Source: Omphiscola glabra (taxonomy: Eukaryota; Mollusca; Gastropoda; Lymnaeidae). Taken from it: a stretch of 64,000 nt of DNA. The stretch lies in contig OZ024804.1 of assembly GCA_964017045.1 (NCBI GenBank), positions 27,940,348-28,004,347 of the forward strand. The letters run 5' to 3'. Numbering within the stretch: position 1 is the first letter of the stretch; every line of letters starts with the position of its first letter. Shown here piece after piece: positions 48,003-61,119 of the stretch. The notes beneath the pieces are model-generated. The model saw only the letters and a list, made by a program, of their open reading frames with translations. It was not told where the DNA came from and did not search any database. Position numbers and translations under genes: made by a program.

Positions 48003-48292
48003 TTGTATGGTTTTTTCAAGGTATGACCTATCCATTTTAAGGTATGACCTATTTGCTCAAGATGTGACCTATCCATCTCAAAATATGACCTATTTTTCGC
48101 AAGGTATGACCTATCCATATCAAGGTATGACCTATCCATCTCAAGGTATGACGTATTTTTCTCAAGGTATGACCTATCCATCTCAAGGTATAACCTATCC
48201 ATCTCAAGATATGACCTATCCATCTCAAGGTAGGGCGTATCCATCTCAAGGTACGACCTATCCATCTCAAGGTATGACCTATCCATCTCCAA
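48003..48292. repeat. 21-bp minisatellite, about 14 copies
   Basis: Units of ctatccatctcaaggtatga plus one base. It abuts the truncated 5' end of the LINE; the minus-strand LEMDRSY frame is a by-product. Confidence 0.9.
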
Positions 48293-48469
48293 CTTCTTAT
48301 TGCAGATTTCTTGCTCCACTGTGATTCTTGCTCTCATAGCCCCCACTGCTGTGTTTAAGATTCTTGCTATCATACCCCACTGCTGTGTTTGAGATTCTTG
48401 CGCAGTTTTTGTTTGCAATCTTTTCCAATCTTTCTAGAAAAAAACACACACCAAAAAACAACGTTTATA

Positions 48470-48910
48470 AATCCTTTATGAAATGTAATGTCGAGCAATG
48501 AGGGTTGGGCTAAAAATTTTACAAAACATGGATACCGCTAAACACTTCATAAGAATCCCAATTAGGGCCCCCCAATTAGGACCCCCCACCCCCATCCCAA
48601 GGCTCACATTTTTTCGCGTCCCTGAATATTAATGTATTTTTTTTCAAAAGAATCTTATTTAGCTTATCGGGGAGTTTTCACTCATGTTCCCTAGGAAAAA
48701 CAAGGGGGTAGGGATGGTTAGTTGGGGGGGGGGTTTAGGGATGGGGTTGGGGGGGGGGCGCAAAATTTCTGTTAGAATGTGTTCTCATCGGCAACAAGTC
48801 TATGTGTCAAGTGTCAGCTCGATCACTAGATAGGAAGTGGGTCAATTAGCCGTCCGAAGATTTTTCCTGCCTGCCAGCCACGAACAAAAGCAAAGTTAAT
48901 AGAAAGGATT
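48470..48910 (+). mobile_element. Dispersed ~440-bp repeat, copy B, with short inverted ends
   Basis: Starts aatccttta and ends agaaaggatt, a short inverted repeat suggesting a non-autonomous DNA element. Inside it are the poly-C and poly-G tracts, gttctcatcggcaacaagtc, gtgtcagctcgat and gtcaattagccgtccgaaga shared with the other two copies. Non-coding. Confidence 0.65.
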
Positions 48911-49419
48911 AAAAAAAGAATTTATTTCTATTACCTGCTTGATTCTTTCAATATCATTCAGTTGCAGACATTTTTTTCAATGTGATTTTCAATGGTTTCA
49001 ATTTTAAATTATTCTTGGGGTCGTCTATCAAGAGATTGAACTCTGCTGACGGCACGATACGCGAGATAAAGAAGAAAATATTTTTTATTCAATAATTGAT
49101 GACTGAGCAATCAACTGTATTACTTTTCAAGTTTAGAGCTGGTGAGGACGAACCTTAGTATAAACATGATTGAATAACACATTGATTGAAGTACGTTAGA
49201 TCACCATCTTTCTGTATTTGTTTAGAATTAAGGATGGATTCACAACGTGATTGACATCATCATAAAAAGTGCGAAAAGGGTTATGCATGAGAGAAAGGTC
49301 ATCGCCTCGGTGATGTGTTCGGAGAGCACATATACAACATCAAAAGGAAGAAAAGATCGTAGTCCCATTTCTAATGGTTTTATAGTGGTAACCTCAATGG
49401 CATATCAGACATTTCATAT
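48911..49419. other. AT-rich sequence without recognised features
   Basis: No repeat, RNA or coding signal recognised. The 68-codon frame at 49,247 is not family-like. Confidence 0.45.
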
Positions 49420-50752
49420 ACTGGTATATTGTGTGGTACTCGAACTGGTATAACGTGTGGTTATAGTACTGGTAAATTGTGTGGTAGTAGTACTTGTATA
49501 TTGTGTGGTAGTAGTACTGGTGTAATGTGTGGTACTAGAACTGGTATAATGTGTGGTTATAGTACTTGTAAATTGTGTGGTAGCAGCACTTGTATATTGT
49601 GGCGTAGTAGTACTGGTAAATTGTGTGGTAGTAGTACTGGTAAATTGTGTGGTAGTAGTACTGATATACTGTGGGGTACTAGAACTGGTATATTATGTGG
49701 TAGTAGTACTTGTATATTGTGTGGTAGTAGTACTGGTATATTGTGTGGTAGTAGAACTGGTATATTGTGTGGTAGTAGTATTGGTATATTGTGTGGTAGT
49801 AGTACTGGTATATTGTGTGATACTAGAACTGGTATAATGTGTGATTATAGTACTGGTATATTGCGTGGTAGTAGTACTGGTATATTGTGTGGTAGTAGTA
49901 CTGGTATATTGTGTGGTAGTAGTACTGGTATATTGTGTGGTAGTAGAACTGGTATATTGTGTGGTAGTAGTATTGGTATATTGTGTGGTAGTAGTACTGG
50001 TATATTGTGTGATACTAGAACTGGTATAATGTGTGATTATAGTACTGGTATATTGCGTGGTAGTAGTACTGGTATATTGTGTGGTAGTAGCACTGGTATA
50101 TTGTGTGGTAGTAGTACTGGTATATTATGTGGTATTAGTACTGGTATAATGTGAGGTAGTAGAAATGGAATATTGTGTTTATAGAACTGGTAAATTGTGT
50201 GGTAGTAGTACTGGTATAATGTGTGGTATTAGAACTGGTATATTGTGTGGTAGTATTACTGTTATATTGTTGGGTAGTAGTACTGATATATTGTGTGGTA
50301 GTAGTACTGGCATATTGTGTGGTATTAGTACTGGTATATTATGTGGTAGTATTACTGGTATAAAGTGAGGTATTAGAACTGGTATATTTTGTGGTTATAG
50401 TACTGGTAAATTGTGGGGTAGTAGTACTGGTATATTGTGTGGTAGTGGTACTGGTATATTGTGCGGTAGTAGAACTGGTATATTGTGTGGTTATAGTACT
50501 GTTAAATTGCGGGGAAGTAGTACTGGTATATTGTGTGGTAGTAGAACTGGTATATTGTGTGGTTATAGTACTGGTAAATTGCGGGATAGTAGTACTGGTA
50601 TATTGTGTGGTAGTAGTTGTACTGGTATATTGTGCGGTAGTAGAACTGGTATATTGTGTGGTTATAGTACTGTTAAATTGCGGGGAAGTAGTACTGGTAT
50701 ATTGTGTGGTAGTAGTACTGGTATATTGTGCGGTAGTAGTACACATGTCAGG
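49420..50752. repeat. 24-bp minisatellite, about 55 copies
   Basis: Units of ggtatattgtgtggtagtag plus tact. The 24-bp length gives an 8-residue CGSSTGIL frame (49,429-50,154) and long frames in other phases. Variant blocks (tgtgatactagaac, tgtgattatagtac) recur, indicating higher-order duplication of about 192 bp. Confidence 0.93.
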
Positions 50753-51350
50753 ATTTATAGGGAAATCAATCAATCCAAAAATTTGGTACGTTCAATCCTT
50801 ACGAAGTAAACCAAATTCACCATTTTAAAATGCTACACTATCTTATCATCTTTAGTTTTTCTCTGTATTTCGACCATTTCCTTTCTTTCCTTAAACGTTT
50901 TCTGATGGATGCCCAGCCGCTTTCATTTCTTTCCTCTAACATATTTAGTTCGTAGGAAATATGCCTTGTAAAGTTTAAATTGATTTTTTTGCAATTTAGT
51001 ATTAGTTTTTACTAATGGCGAGACGTATACATTTGTTATAGATTTCTTTTCATTGAAGCATTGCCATGCTGTTTTATTTACTTTAATTTGAGACTTCCAA
51101 GCTTGTTCGTGACGTAGGTAAATATAAGCCAAGATGACTTAGTCCCTCATTGAACATAAACACTGGACTCATAGATATTGTGGGTTGATTAAAAAAAAGT
51201 TGAGGGATCAAAGTGGGTTTATATGGAACATTGGGAATGTCAGAGAAACTGAGAAAACGGGTTTGTCACGTAAAGACTTTAATCATGATGCACACATAGA
51301 TTATTGGGGGATAGAAAGAGAAAATTAATGATGAGCAAGGGCGTCTCTTC
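50753..51350. other. AT-rich sequence without recognised features
   Basis: The minus-strand frame at 50,923-51,132 is short and resembles nothing I know. No repeat structure seen. Confidence 0.45.
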
Positions 51351-51354
51351 AGAT

Positions 51355-52330
51355 AAGGTAACATTTTTTGTTCATATATTTAGGAAACATTGCTGGGTCA
51401 TATATTTAGGAAACATGTCTGGGTCATTTATTTAGGAAACATGTCTGGGTCATATATTTAGGAAACATGTCTGGTTCATAGATTAGGGAACAATGCTGGA
51501 TCACATATTTTGGGAGCATTGCAGGGTCAGAGATTAAGGAACATTGCTGTGTTATAGATAAGGGAACATAGCTGGGTCATGAAATAGATTTAGGGAACAT
51601 TTCTTGGTCAAAGATTTAGGGAACATTACTAGGTTATAGATTTAGGGAGCATTGCTGGGTCATAGATTTATGAAAAAATACTTGGTCATGTCATATATTT
51701 AGGGAACATTGCTGGTTCATATATTTAGGGAAAATTACTTGGTCATATATTTAGAGAACATTTATGGGTCATAGATTTAGGTAACATTGCTGGGTCATAC
51801 ATTTAGGGAACATTGCTGGGTCATACATTTAGGGAACATTGCTGGGTCATACTTTTAGGGAACATTGCTGGGTCATACATTTAGGGAACATTGCTAATTT
51901 ATAAACTGAAGGAACGTTGTTTGAACATAGATTAAGGGGAAACTGCTGGGTTACATTTTTATGGAACATTAACGGTTCGTAGAATTAAGGAAAACTAATG
52001 GGTCATAGATTTGGGGAACATTGCTGAATCATAGATTTGGGGAACATTGCTGGATCATAGATTTGGGGAACATTGCTGGGTCATAGATTTGGGGAACATT
52101 GCTGGATCATAGATTTGGGGAACTTTGATGTATCATAGATTTGGGGAACATTGATGGATCATAGATTTGAGGAACATTGCTGAGTCATAGATCCGGGGAA
52201 CATTGCTGAGTCATAAATTTGGGGAACATTGCTGAGTCATAAATTTGGGGAACATTGCTGGGTCATAGATTTGGGGAACATTGCTGGATCATAGATTTGG
52301 GGAACATTGCTGGGTCATAGATGTAGGGAA
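51355..52330. repeat. 26-bp minisatellite, about 37 copies
   Basis: Units of catagatttggggaacattg plus ctgggt. The left third is more diverged (atatttaggaaacatgtctg), the right part homogeneous. Confidence 0.93.
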
Positions 52331-53520
52331 CATAATGGTAATGAATGTGAATATCAAAATATCACATGAGTTATGAGACGGAATTAACTTGTCGGGCTCA
52401 CATGAGATTTAGATATCATGGCTGGGGCACGTGATATCAAGGAATGGGGACGGTTTATAATACATTAAATAAACATATCAAGGTCCAACAGCGTGGTCAT
52501 TTGAGATGTACGGGACATGGCTGCACACGCGCTACTCTAAGTCGGTCACGTTAGATTTAAAGATACGGCTGAATGAAATGAGATTTACGCAACAAAATTG
52601 TGTCACATGTATTTTTTTTCTTCTGGGTCGGGGGAAGGGAAACTTTTCTGGATGATATTCCATTAATAAACGTAGATGATTTACAGTTGTATTTAATTAA
52701 CATGTTTTAATTCCATTTTCATGCAACAAGGATAATGGAAGACATTGTTTGTTCTTTACAAAATATGCTGATATGGAAGAAAAAGTCCATTCATTTATTC
52801 TGAGAAAGCAATTTAAAAAAAAAAAAAACAGACGAGGTGTGGACTTGCCCACATATTTGTGTACGCTTTTGTGAATGGGAAATGAAATAAATAGCCCCTG
52901 GGGAAACTACTTGATTGGCGTGACGTAAATAGTTGAAGGCAGCTGTACGTACAAACGTCTGCTCCAGTACTTGAGACATTTATTGGATAGCGCGAAGTAC
53001 GGGTAACGTTATGGTTCAATTCATCGACGTATACTGAAGGTACAGATATATTTTAGATGGTGGGTGACATGAATGAGATGGCCGGGTGTGGATGGTTGTG
53101 AATGGGTGTGGATTAGTGGAGATGACAGGTCAGTTGTGTAAGTTTTAAGTGACCATCCATAAATGTCGTCATGGTATTGCGGATTATTCAACACCACCCT
53201 CACCCTACAAAGGTAAAAAAATCTGTCCACAATGTCAAGATACACTCACAAATTTGAGACGCCCCCTTTTAAAAAAAAATAGACGTCATTTATGAATGGT
53301 CCCCTTCTACAGTGTGGGGAGGGTGTTCATGTGAACAGTTCATGCTCAAATGCTCTGTGTGATATGTACACGAGCCTGTGCCCACCACACATTTCTGTGG
53401 GCGTGCAAAACTTTATGACCAGGATGTGTACAGCGTTTATGTATAATATGAGTGTACATCATGGGTAACACATTTCGGTTGTATAAGGTGTTTTTCTTTT
53501 AATTTGCAGGTATCGGGAAT
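52331..53520. other. Intergenic sequence without recognised features
   Basis: No exon-like or RNA-like signal. Small minus frames at 52,791-53,245 are not family-like. Confidence 0.45.
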
Positions 53521-53524
53521 GACA

Positions 53525-53697
53525 CGGGGGGTGAGTGATGGTTAAATAGACTGTTACAATGGAACGGTCTGGACAGTGTGGAAGCTGAGTGATGGTTAAA
53601 TAGACTGTTAAAATGGAACGGTCTGGACAGTGTGGAAGCTGAGTGATGGTTAAATAGACTGTTACAATGGAACGGTCTGGACAGTGTGGAAGCTATC
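53525..53697. repeat. 54-bp tandem repeat, 3 copies
   Basis: gagtgatggttaaatagact starts near 53,533, 53,587 and 53,641; copies end in gacagtgtggaagct. Very similar to each other. Confidence 0.9.
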
Positions 53698-53896
53698 TCT
53701 GGGGATGACGTCATGTTGATTTCAAAATTAAAAGATTATACTGAATTTTAAATTTTTAAAAAATACTTCAACCATAAAAGTCGGTACACAGTCTCATAAT
53801 TCATATGGGATTAATTACAGTCTCATAGTTCATATGGGATTAATTACAGTCATATAATTCTCAAGGGATCGAATCCAGTATCATAGTTCTCATATG

Positions 53897-54095
53897 GGTG
53901 GCTGAGTGGTCTAAACTGGGCAAATCTCAAGTTGATGGTCTGGAGTTCAATCCCCACCAAAGCCCAGTCAAGCAAAAACATCACCAGCATCCTTGTGGAT
54001 GGGACTCGTTAACCTTGGACGGCAACTCATCTAAGAGAAGGAAACTCTGAATTCAAACCCGGAGATGGAGTCCCGTGGGTCGATAACATTGGTAC
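53897..54095 (+). mobile_element. tRNA-derived SINE, copy 2
   Basis: Head ggtggctgagtggtctaaac has a good A box (tggctgagtgg), and ctggagttcaatccccacc carries the B box; this recalls class II tRNAs (Leu or Ser). The body after the head matches the copy at 30,712 (aaagcccagtcaag, aactcatctaagagaaggaa, actctgaattcaaa). It is not a functional tRNA gene: the arm pairings are incomplete and the body continues about 130 bp beyond. Confidence 0.75.
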
Positions 54096-54890
54096 AAAGA
54101 AACACTCCGACAAGCTGTATCAACCACACAATGTTCCCTTGGGGCCTATCCAGCGGCGTGGAGAGAGGCGATTTGCTGTTGGGAACCAGCTTATAATCCC
54201 AGGCCTTGTAGAATTCGTCCTGCGAAGTCCATACCATCGTCTTCTTGTGATGGATGGATGCCCGCAAAACACAAAAGATGGAATTGAATACAATAGTTCT
54301 CACAGGATTAAATACAATCACATGGTTCTCATAGGGCAATCTGGAACAAGAACTTTATTTTAAACTTTAAGCGAAAATTGAGGAGTTTACTTACAAAAGC
54401 CACTAGGTCACACCAAACTCATGTGCCAGGTAAGTGACTTTTCTAATACAACTTTAAAAAAACTAACAATTTGTAAGAAATTATGTCATATAGAATGTCT
54501 TAAAGTGTTTCTTTAAACTCTGTTCTTATTGCAAATTTTTAAAACTCTATTTCCTTACAAATGAACTATCTTTTTATGAACAAAAGATGAACATAATAAT
54601 GCTGCTAATGAAAATTGGCAAAATTTTACGTGGTAACTATTAATTGTGTTTTGAGTTGGATTTTACCTTTTTCAACTTTTAAGTAAACAACATTATCCAA
54701 CATTACCCAACATTACACAACATTACCCAGCATTTCTCAGCATTACCCAACATTACCAACATTACCAACATTCTTGTACGTCCATTGCGGCTTAAGTTAT
54801 GTAATAACAAAGCAACAAAAGATTAGCAATACAAAAGACATTTCCAAAAAGTCTTTTTAATTTTGAACAAATCGGATAAAGAAACTCACA
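54096..54890. other. Intergenic; short cattacccaa repeat near 54,690
   Basis: About eight 10-12 bp units of cattacccaa lie at 54,690-54,775. Otherwise no feature was recognised; the 54,031-54,363 frames overlap the SINE edge and are not family-like. Confidence 0.45.
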
Positions 54891-54894
54891 TCTT

Positions 54895-56625
54895 TCTAAA
54901 ACACATATCCTTCTAAAACCCACATCTTTCTAAAACACATATCCTTCTAAAACCCTCATCTTTCCGAAATCCTGATCTTTCCTAATCCCACATCTTTCCT
55001 ATTCCCACATCTTTCCAAATCCCACATCTTTCCAAAACCCACATCTTTCCTAATCCCACATCTTTCCAAATCCCACATCTTTCCAAATCCCACATCTTTC
55101 CAAAACCCACATCTTTCCTAATCTCACATCTTTCCAAATCCCACATCTTTCCAAATCCCATATCTTTCCAAATCCCACAACTTTCCAAATCCCATATCTT
55201 TCCAAAACCCACATCTTTCCGAATCCCACATCTTTCCAAATCCCACATCTTTCCAAATCCCACATCTTTCCTAAACCCACATCTTTCCGAATCCCATATC
55301 TTTCCAAATCCCACATCTTTCCAAATCCCATATCTTTCCAAATCCCACAACTTTCCAAATCCCATATCTTTCCAAAACCCACATCTTTCCGAATCCCACA
55401 TCTTTCCAAATCCCACATCTTTCCAAAACCCACATCTTTCCGAATCCCACATCTTACCAAATCCCACATCTTACCAAATCCCACATCTTACCAAATCCCA
55501 CATCTTACCAAATCCCACATCTTTCCAAAACCCACATCTTTCCGAATCCCACATCTTACCAAATCCCACATCTTACCAAATCCCACATCTTACCAAATCC
55601 CATATCTTACCAAATCCCACATCTTACCAAATCCCACATCTTACCAAATCCCACATCTTACCAAATCCCACAACTTACCAAATCCCACATCTTACCAAAT
55701 CCCATATGTTTCCAAAACCCACATCTTTCCGAATCCCACATCTTTCCAAATCCCACATCTTTCCAAAACCCACATCTTTCCGAATCCCACATCTTACCAA
55801 ATCCCACATCTTACCAAATCCCATATCTTACCAAATCCCACATCTTACCAAATCCCACATCTTACCAAATCCCACATCTTACCAAATCCCACATCTTACC
55901 AAATCCCACATCTTTCCAAAATCCACATCTTTCCGAATCCCACATCTTACCAAATCCCACATCTTACCAAATCCCACATCTTACCAAATCCCATATCTTA
56001 CCAAATCCCACATCTTACCAAATCCCACATCTTACCAAATCCCACATCTTACCAAATCCCACAACTTACCAAATCCCACATCTTACCAAATCCCATATGT
56101 TTCCAAAACCCACATCTTTCCGAATCCCACATCTTTCCAAATCCCACATCTTTCCAAAACCCACATCTTTCCGAATCCCACATCTTACCAAATCCCACAT
56201 CTTACCAAATCCCATATCTTACCAAATCCCACATCTTACCAAATCCCACATCTTACCAAATCCCACATCTTACCAAATCCCACATCTTACCAAATCCCAC
56301 ATCTTACCAAATCCCACATCTTACCAAATCCCACATCTTACCAAATCCCACATCTTACCAAATCCCACATCTTACCAAATCCCACATCTTACCAAATCCC
56401 ACATCTTACCAAATCCCACATCTTACCAAATCCCACATCTTACCAAATCCCACATCTTACCAAATCCCACATCTTACCAAATCCCACATCTTACCAAATC
56501 CCACATCTTACCAAATCCCACATCTTACCAAATCCCACATCTTACCAAATCCCACATCTTACCAAATCCCACATCTTACCAAATCCCACATCTTACCAAA
56601 TCCCACATCTTACCAAATCCAACAT
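54895..56625. repeat. 17-bp minisatellite, about 100 copies
   Basis: Units ccaaatcccacatctta (right part) and ccaaatcccacatcttt (left part). Because 17 is not a multiple of three, a read-through frame passes through all three phases of the unit, giving a 335-codon plus-strand frame (55,706-56,713) with a 17-residue period. A block of about 391 bp (23 units) near 55,705 is repeated near 56,096. The left half is also open on the minus strand. Confidence 0.94.
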
Positions 56626-56649
56626 TCGTATCTATTTCATTATTTTAAT

Positions 56650-57650
56650 GATTTTTTTCATTCACACAGATGTCTGTAAGATCAAAAATGTTGAGCGGCT
56701 TTCTAAAGGCTGAGAACCACTCTCCTAGATTCTTAGAAAGTTGACATTTTACACGACAACTATAATCGCGAAAAGTTCTGACGTTGATCAGAAACGTTTT
56801 TATTATATGGAACACTAAAAGAAAATGTCCATTCTGTGATGAGATAACACTAAAAGAGCATGTCTATTCTGTGGCGAGATCCGCTAGCGCAAGGGTTAAC
56901 AATGGCTGTATTGTGGACCAGGCAATCTACGTGTGCATGAGTTTGTTGTATGTACGTGACGGGTACTTAGCTGAAAGCAGCTTGACAATAACGTAGGTGA
57001 CCTTGTTGACGGTGTAAGTCGGCCAGCGTTTGGAAGTAACAGCACAGTTATAGAAATTCATTGTCCCCACCTGTCGTGTGCAATTCTGATGATAGCTTTC
57101 TCAGTTCACAAAAAGACATCAATTGTTCGGCCAAAACCTTTTGTGTCCATACCTTGCACTTGAGAAGAAAAAAAAGGTGAGTGGGGGACGGGTTGCGATT
57201 CAACCACTAAAAAGCCCCTCAGACAGGTAGAATTTAGTTATGGCTAAGTGTACTTAACTCCCAAACAATTGTGACTCACCGCCCCGCCCACCCCCCTAAT
57301 CAGCCCAGTAGCGAGGGCACAGGTCAACGTAACCTGGCTAATGACACTTGACTGTCATCCCCCGACCAACCCAAGTTTGAGGTCACGGCGATGCCTGGGT
57401 CAAAGACCGTGTCAAAGTAACAGTCAGACAGGTACGATAGAGATACATTCGTTTGGTACAAGACAATCTAAATATTTGGGCGTCACCACTGGGGTCGTAC
57501 ATTTTAAAGGGCGTTTCCGTTGTTTTTTTTGTTTACCTCCAGTGTGATTAATATTTGGCTGACACGGTAGGGCAGGGCTTTTTAGGTTTGAGAATCGCCA
57601 TCTATTCACAATGATTAAGATAAAGATGTTAAAATTGCTTGCAAATTTCA
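56650..57650. other. Intergenic sequence without recognised features
   Basis: Near 56,810-56,880 the phrase acactaaaagaaaatgtcca recurs once in modified form. No gene-like signal otherwise. Confidence 0.45.
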
Positions 57651-57654
57651 TCGC

Positions 57655-57960
57655 ATTTCACACAGGAGTCACTGTTTGATGGCATTTTATATAGGAGTCA
57701 CTGTTTGATGGCATTTTATATAGGAGTCACTGTTTGATGGCATTTTATATAGGGGCCACTGTTTGATGGCTTTTATATAGGAGCCACAGTTTGATGGCTT
57801 TTATATAGGAGCCACTGTTTGGTGGCATTTTATATAGGAGCCAATGTTTGATGGCATTTTATATTGGAGCCACTGTTTGATGGCATTTTATATAGGAGCC
57901 ACTGTTTGATGGCATTTTATACAGGAGCCACTGTTTGATGATATTTCGTCTAGAGGTCAC
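57655..57960. repeat. 29-bp minisatellite, about 10 copies
   Basis: Units of tttgatggcattttatatag plus gagccactg, decaying toward 58,030. Confidence 0.92.
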
Positions 57961-58407
57961 TTTTTTGTGACATTTCGTCTAGAAGTCAAAGTTTGATTGT
58001 ATTTCGTCTAGGAGTTACTGATTAATAGTATTTCTTTTAGCAGTCAATTCTATGTTCTTTTTTTTAAATTTTTAGATAGCCCTTGTTATGGGTAACATAA
58101 ATGATGTAAACTGGGACCATGTGAGAAAAATGATATAAATATCCCAGAGTCCTTCATCTTTTGAACAACGGATTGTTATATAAGAAGCCTTCTCTGGACC
58201 AATACATTACCTCATCTGAGACACGTGTCGTGCTTTCATTAGAATTCCATTCTGACGTCATGGAGTCTACTTTTTTTGTGTAACAAATTTGTCCACGCCA
58301 AATATCGAGTAAACGGCTTTTGCGTCTCCCTCGTTCTTGGCAAAACTCGTACCTTGAAATCTGAACGGTTTGTCTTATACTAAATACATCATATGGTTTC
58401 TTTTCAT

Positions 58408-59235
58408 GGCTTTTTGGAGGAAACTAGTGGCTTTTTGGAGGGAAAACTAGTGGCTTTTTGGAGGAAACTAGTGGCTTTTTGGAGAAAAAACTAGTGGCTT
58501 TTTGGAGGAAAAACTAGTGGCTTTTTGGAGGAAACTAGTGGCTTTTTGGGGGAAAAACTAGTGGCTTTTTGGAGGGGAAACTAGTGGCTTTTTGGAGGAA
58601 ACTAGTGGCTTTTTGGAGGAAAAACTAGTGGCTTTTTGGAGGAAACTATTGGCTTTTTGGAGGAAAAACTAGTGGCTTTTTGGAGGAAAAACTAGTGGCT
58701 TTTTGGAGGAAACTACTGGCTTTTTGGAGGAAACTAGTGGCTTTTTGGAGGAAAAACTAGTGGCTTTTTGGAGGAAACTAGTGGCTTTTTGGAGGAAACT
58801 AGTGGCTTTTTGGAGGAAAAACTAGTGGCTTTTTGGAGGAAACTAGTGGCTTTTTGGAGGAAAAACTAGTGGCTTTTTGGAGGAAAAACTAGTGGCTTTT
58901 TGGAGGAAACTAGTGGCTTTTTGGAGGAAACTATTGGCTTTTTGGAGGAAACTAGTGGCTTTTTGGAGGAAACTAGTGGCTTTTTGGAGGAAACTAGTGG
59001 CTTTTTGGACGAAAGACTAGTGGCTTTTTGGAGGAAACTAGTGGCTTTTTGGAGGAAACTAGTGGCTTTTTGGAGGAAAAACTAGTGGCTTTTTGGAGGA
59101 AAAAACTAGTGGCTTTTTGGAGGAAACTAGTGGCTTTTTGGGGAAAATACTAGTGGCTTTTTGGAGGAAACTATTGGCTTTTTGGATGAAACTAGTTGCT
59201 TTTTGGAGGAAACTAGTGGCTTTTTGGAGAAAATG
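58408..59235. repeat. 21-24 bp minisatellite, about 37 copies
   Basis: Units of ggctttttggaggaaactag, some with two or three extra A. Mixed unit lengths break any long frame. Confidence 0.93.
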
Positions 59236-60519
59236 GGTCTACTTGTCTTTGTTTACAAAGGGTTTCACGAAATTGAAGTCAGACATTCAGGCGGGAGGGG
59301 GTCACATGTTTGAGACTTTATGTGACGAGTGTGTGGTGAGGGTGCAGTGAGGGTGTGGTGAGGGTGCGGGGGTGTAGCTAGCGTTGGTGCCGATCGGGGA
59401 GGTCCAAGTTTCATGCCACCACTACCTTGAAAAATATTCTGCAGCTTCCCGAGAGTGGGGTGAAAGTAAATTGGGGTGGGGGATAGGGTAAAACAAATCT
59501 TCCCAAATGGTGTGACGTCGTTAATTGTATAGCCCCATATAGAATAGCATGCCTTTAAAGGATGTGTCTATAAATCTGACTTATCCCTAAGACTGAGGCT
59601 GTCTGCTGAACCCTGGCCAAATTTACTTTTAAATTGTCTGTCTTAAAACAAGTCTAAAAGGGGTAATGTCCTACTTGTAGGTCCAAAACAGTATGGTCCA
59701 AAAATAGACTATAGACGTTTTCTGTTAGAATATAAGCGAAGTTGGCGCTTAACAAATAACTGGTGAATAGCAGCAATCTTTATTGAAATCATCGTAACAG
59801 AGCCTTTAAAAGAATGAACGAATACATTTAAAAAAAGTGTTTGTTGCTATCTTTAAGTGCTTACAATAAAACTCGAAAAACGTTTTGAAACTTATCTTAG
59901 TGGGGAGAAGTATGCAGGTGAATGTCAAAGGTCAGCCTTATTTAAGCTTATGTCCCATAATGTCCACCCGTTCGCAAAGGTTAAGTTCGTCAAAGCGCCG
60001 TCACCAGAGTGACGTCACGAGTTCAAGTGAAGCCTGGCCACAGTCACCGTTCACCGCCAACCAGTTCATGTTTGCATACTAGAATTTTTGGACTTTCAGA
60101 TTGGTTATAGAGTCACATCTACTACATGAGATTCGCGCTCATTCTGTTCATTTCTAGGTAATATAACGAGCGTACTGGTTTATTTTCATTTCTCCCATCA
60201 GGGCAGATATAAATGTCAAAGTCGATGTCGTAAGTCCTGAAGTTAGGGACATTTTTTTAAAAAAAATCCCTGGCGCGATTCAAGGGTTTGGTTTAAAAAT
60301 TTGGCAGATTATCGGTAATCGACCTAGTCAGCCCTTTTTTTCTTTAATCGTGAATGGATTTTTTGAAAAATTAATCGATTAATCGACCTACTTCTTCTTC
60401 TATATATAAAGGGCTTACGATAAATGTATTGATAATTCTGGCTCCTATTTATGTAGAGGGGACTCGCGATGTTTCTATGCCTGGTATTGAGGAGGAAAAT
60501 ATAAGACGTATCTCTTGAA
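59236..60519. other. Intergenic sequence without recognised features
   Basis: A (gaggtc/gagggtg)-rich stretch near 59,325-59,375 and a possible decayed hAT-type end near 59,378. No gene-like signal. Confidence 0.4.
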
Positions 60520-60658
60520 TGTTTTAGTATTACATTTTAACTAATTGGTTAGTATTACATTTGAACTAATTGGGTTTGTATTACATTTGAACTAATTGGG
60601 TTTGTATTACATTTGAACTAATTGGGTTTGTATTACATTTGAACTAATTGGGTTTGTC
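60520..60658. repeat. 26-bp minisatellite, about 5 copies
   Basis: Units of tattacatttgaactaattg plus ggtttg. Confidence 0.92.
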
Positions 60659-61119
60659 CAAAGCTCCGAGAGTGATACAACAGTTAAAAATGGGGGGGGG
60701 GTGGCGGGCAATGCCAGTTGCCAGACGCAAAGCTAAGGGATGGTAGATGGCCCAGACGTCCCCGGGTGTCAGACTAACGAAGGGGGGGGGCAAAAATAGG
60801 CTTTGGTTGTATTTAATGGTTAAAGTAATGGGTTTCAAGATTGAAAAAGGGGGGGGGGCGTAAAAATGAATCTTGTCCCCAGATGCCAACACTCTATATA
60901 CGCCCCTGCCAGTGGTGTACAAAGGGGGTTCTTGGGGTGGTCCACCCAGGTGTCACTTTTTCCTTTACATGGAGGTGTTGCATTTTCGGACAGCTGCAGT
61001 GTTTGTATCGTGAAAAAAGGGACGCGGCAAAAAATACTATCTATGCCACTAGGCAATGTATTTATCGGCACCGAAATGGCAATCATTTTCATCGGAAAGT
61101 ATGACAGAAATGGAGGATG

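Noticed and set aside
53897..53965. Functional tRNA gene
   Set aside because: A and B boxes are present but the stem pairing is incomplete and the same head plus body occurs at 30,712, so it is a SINE.
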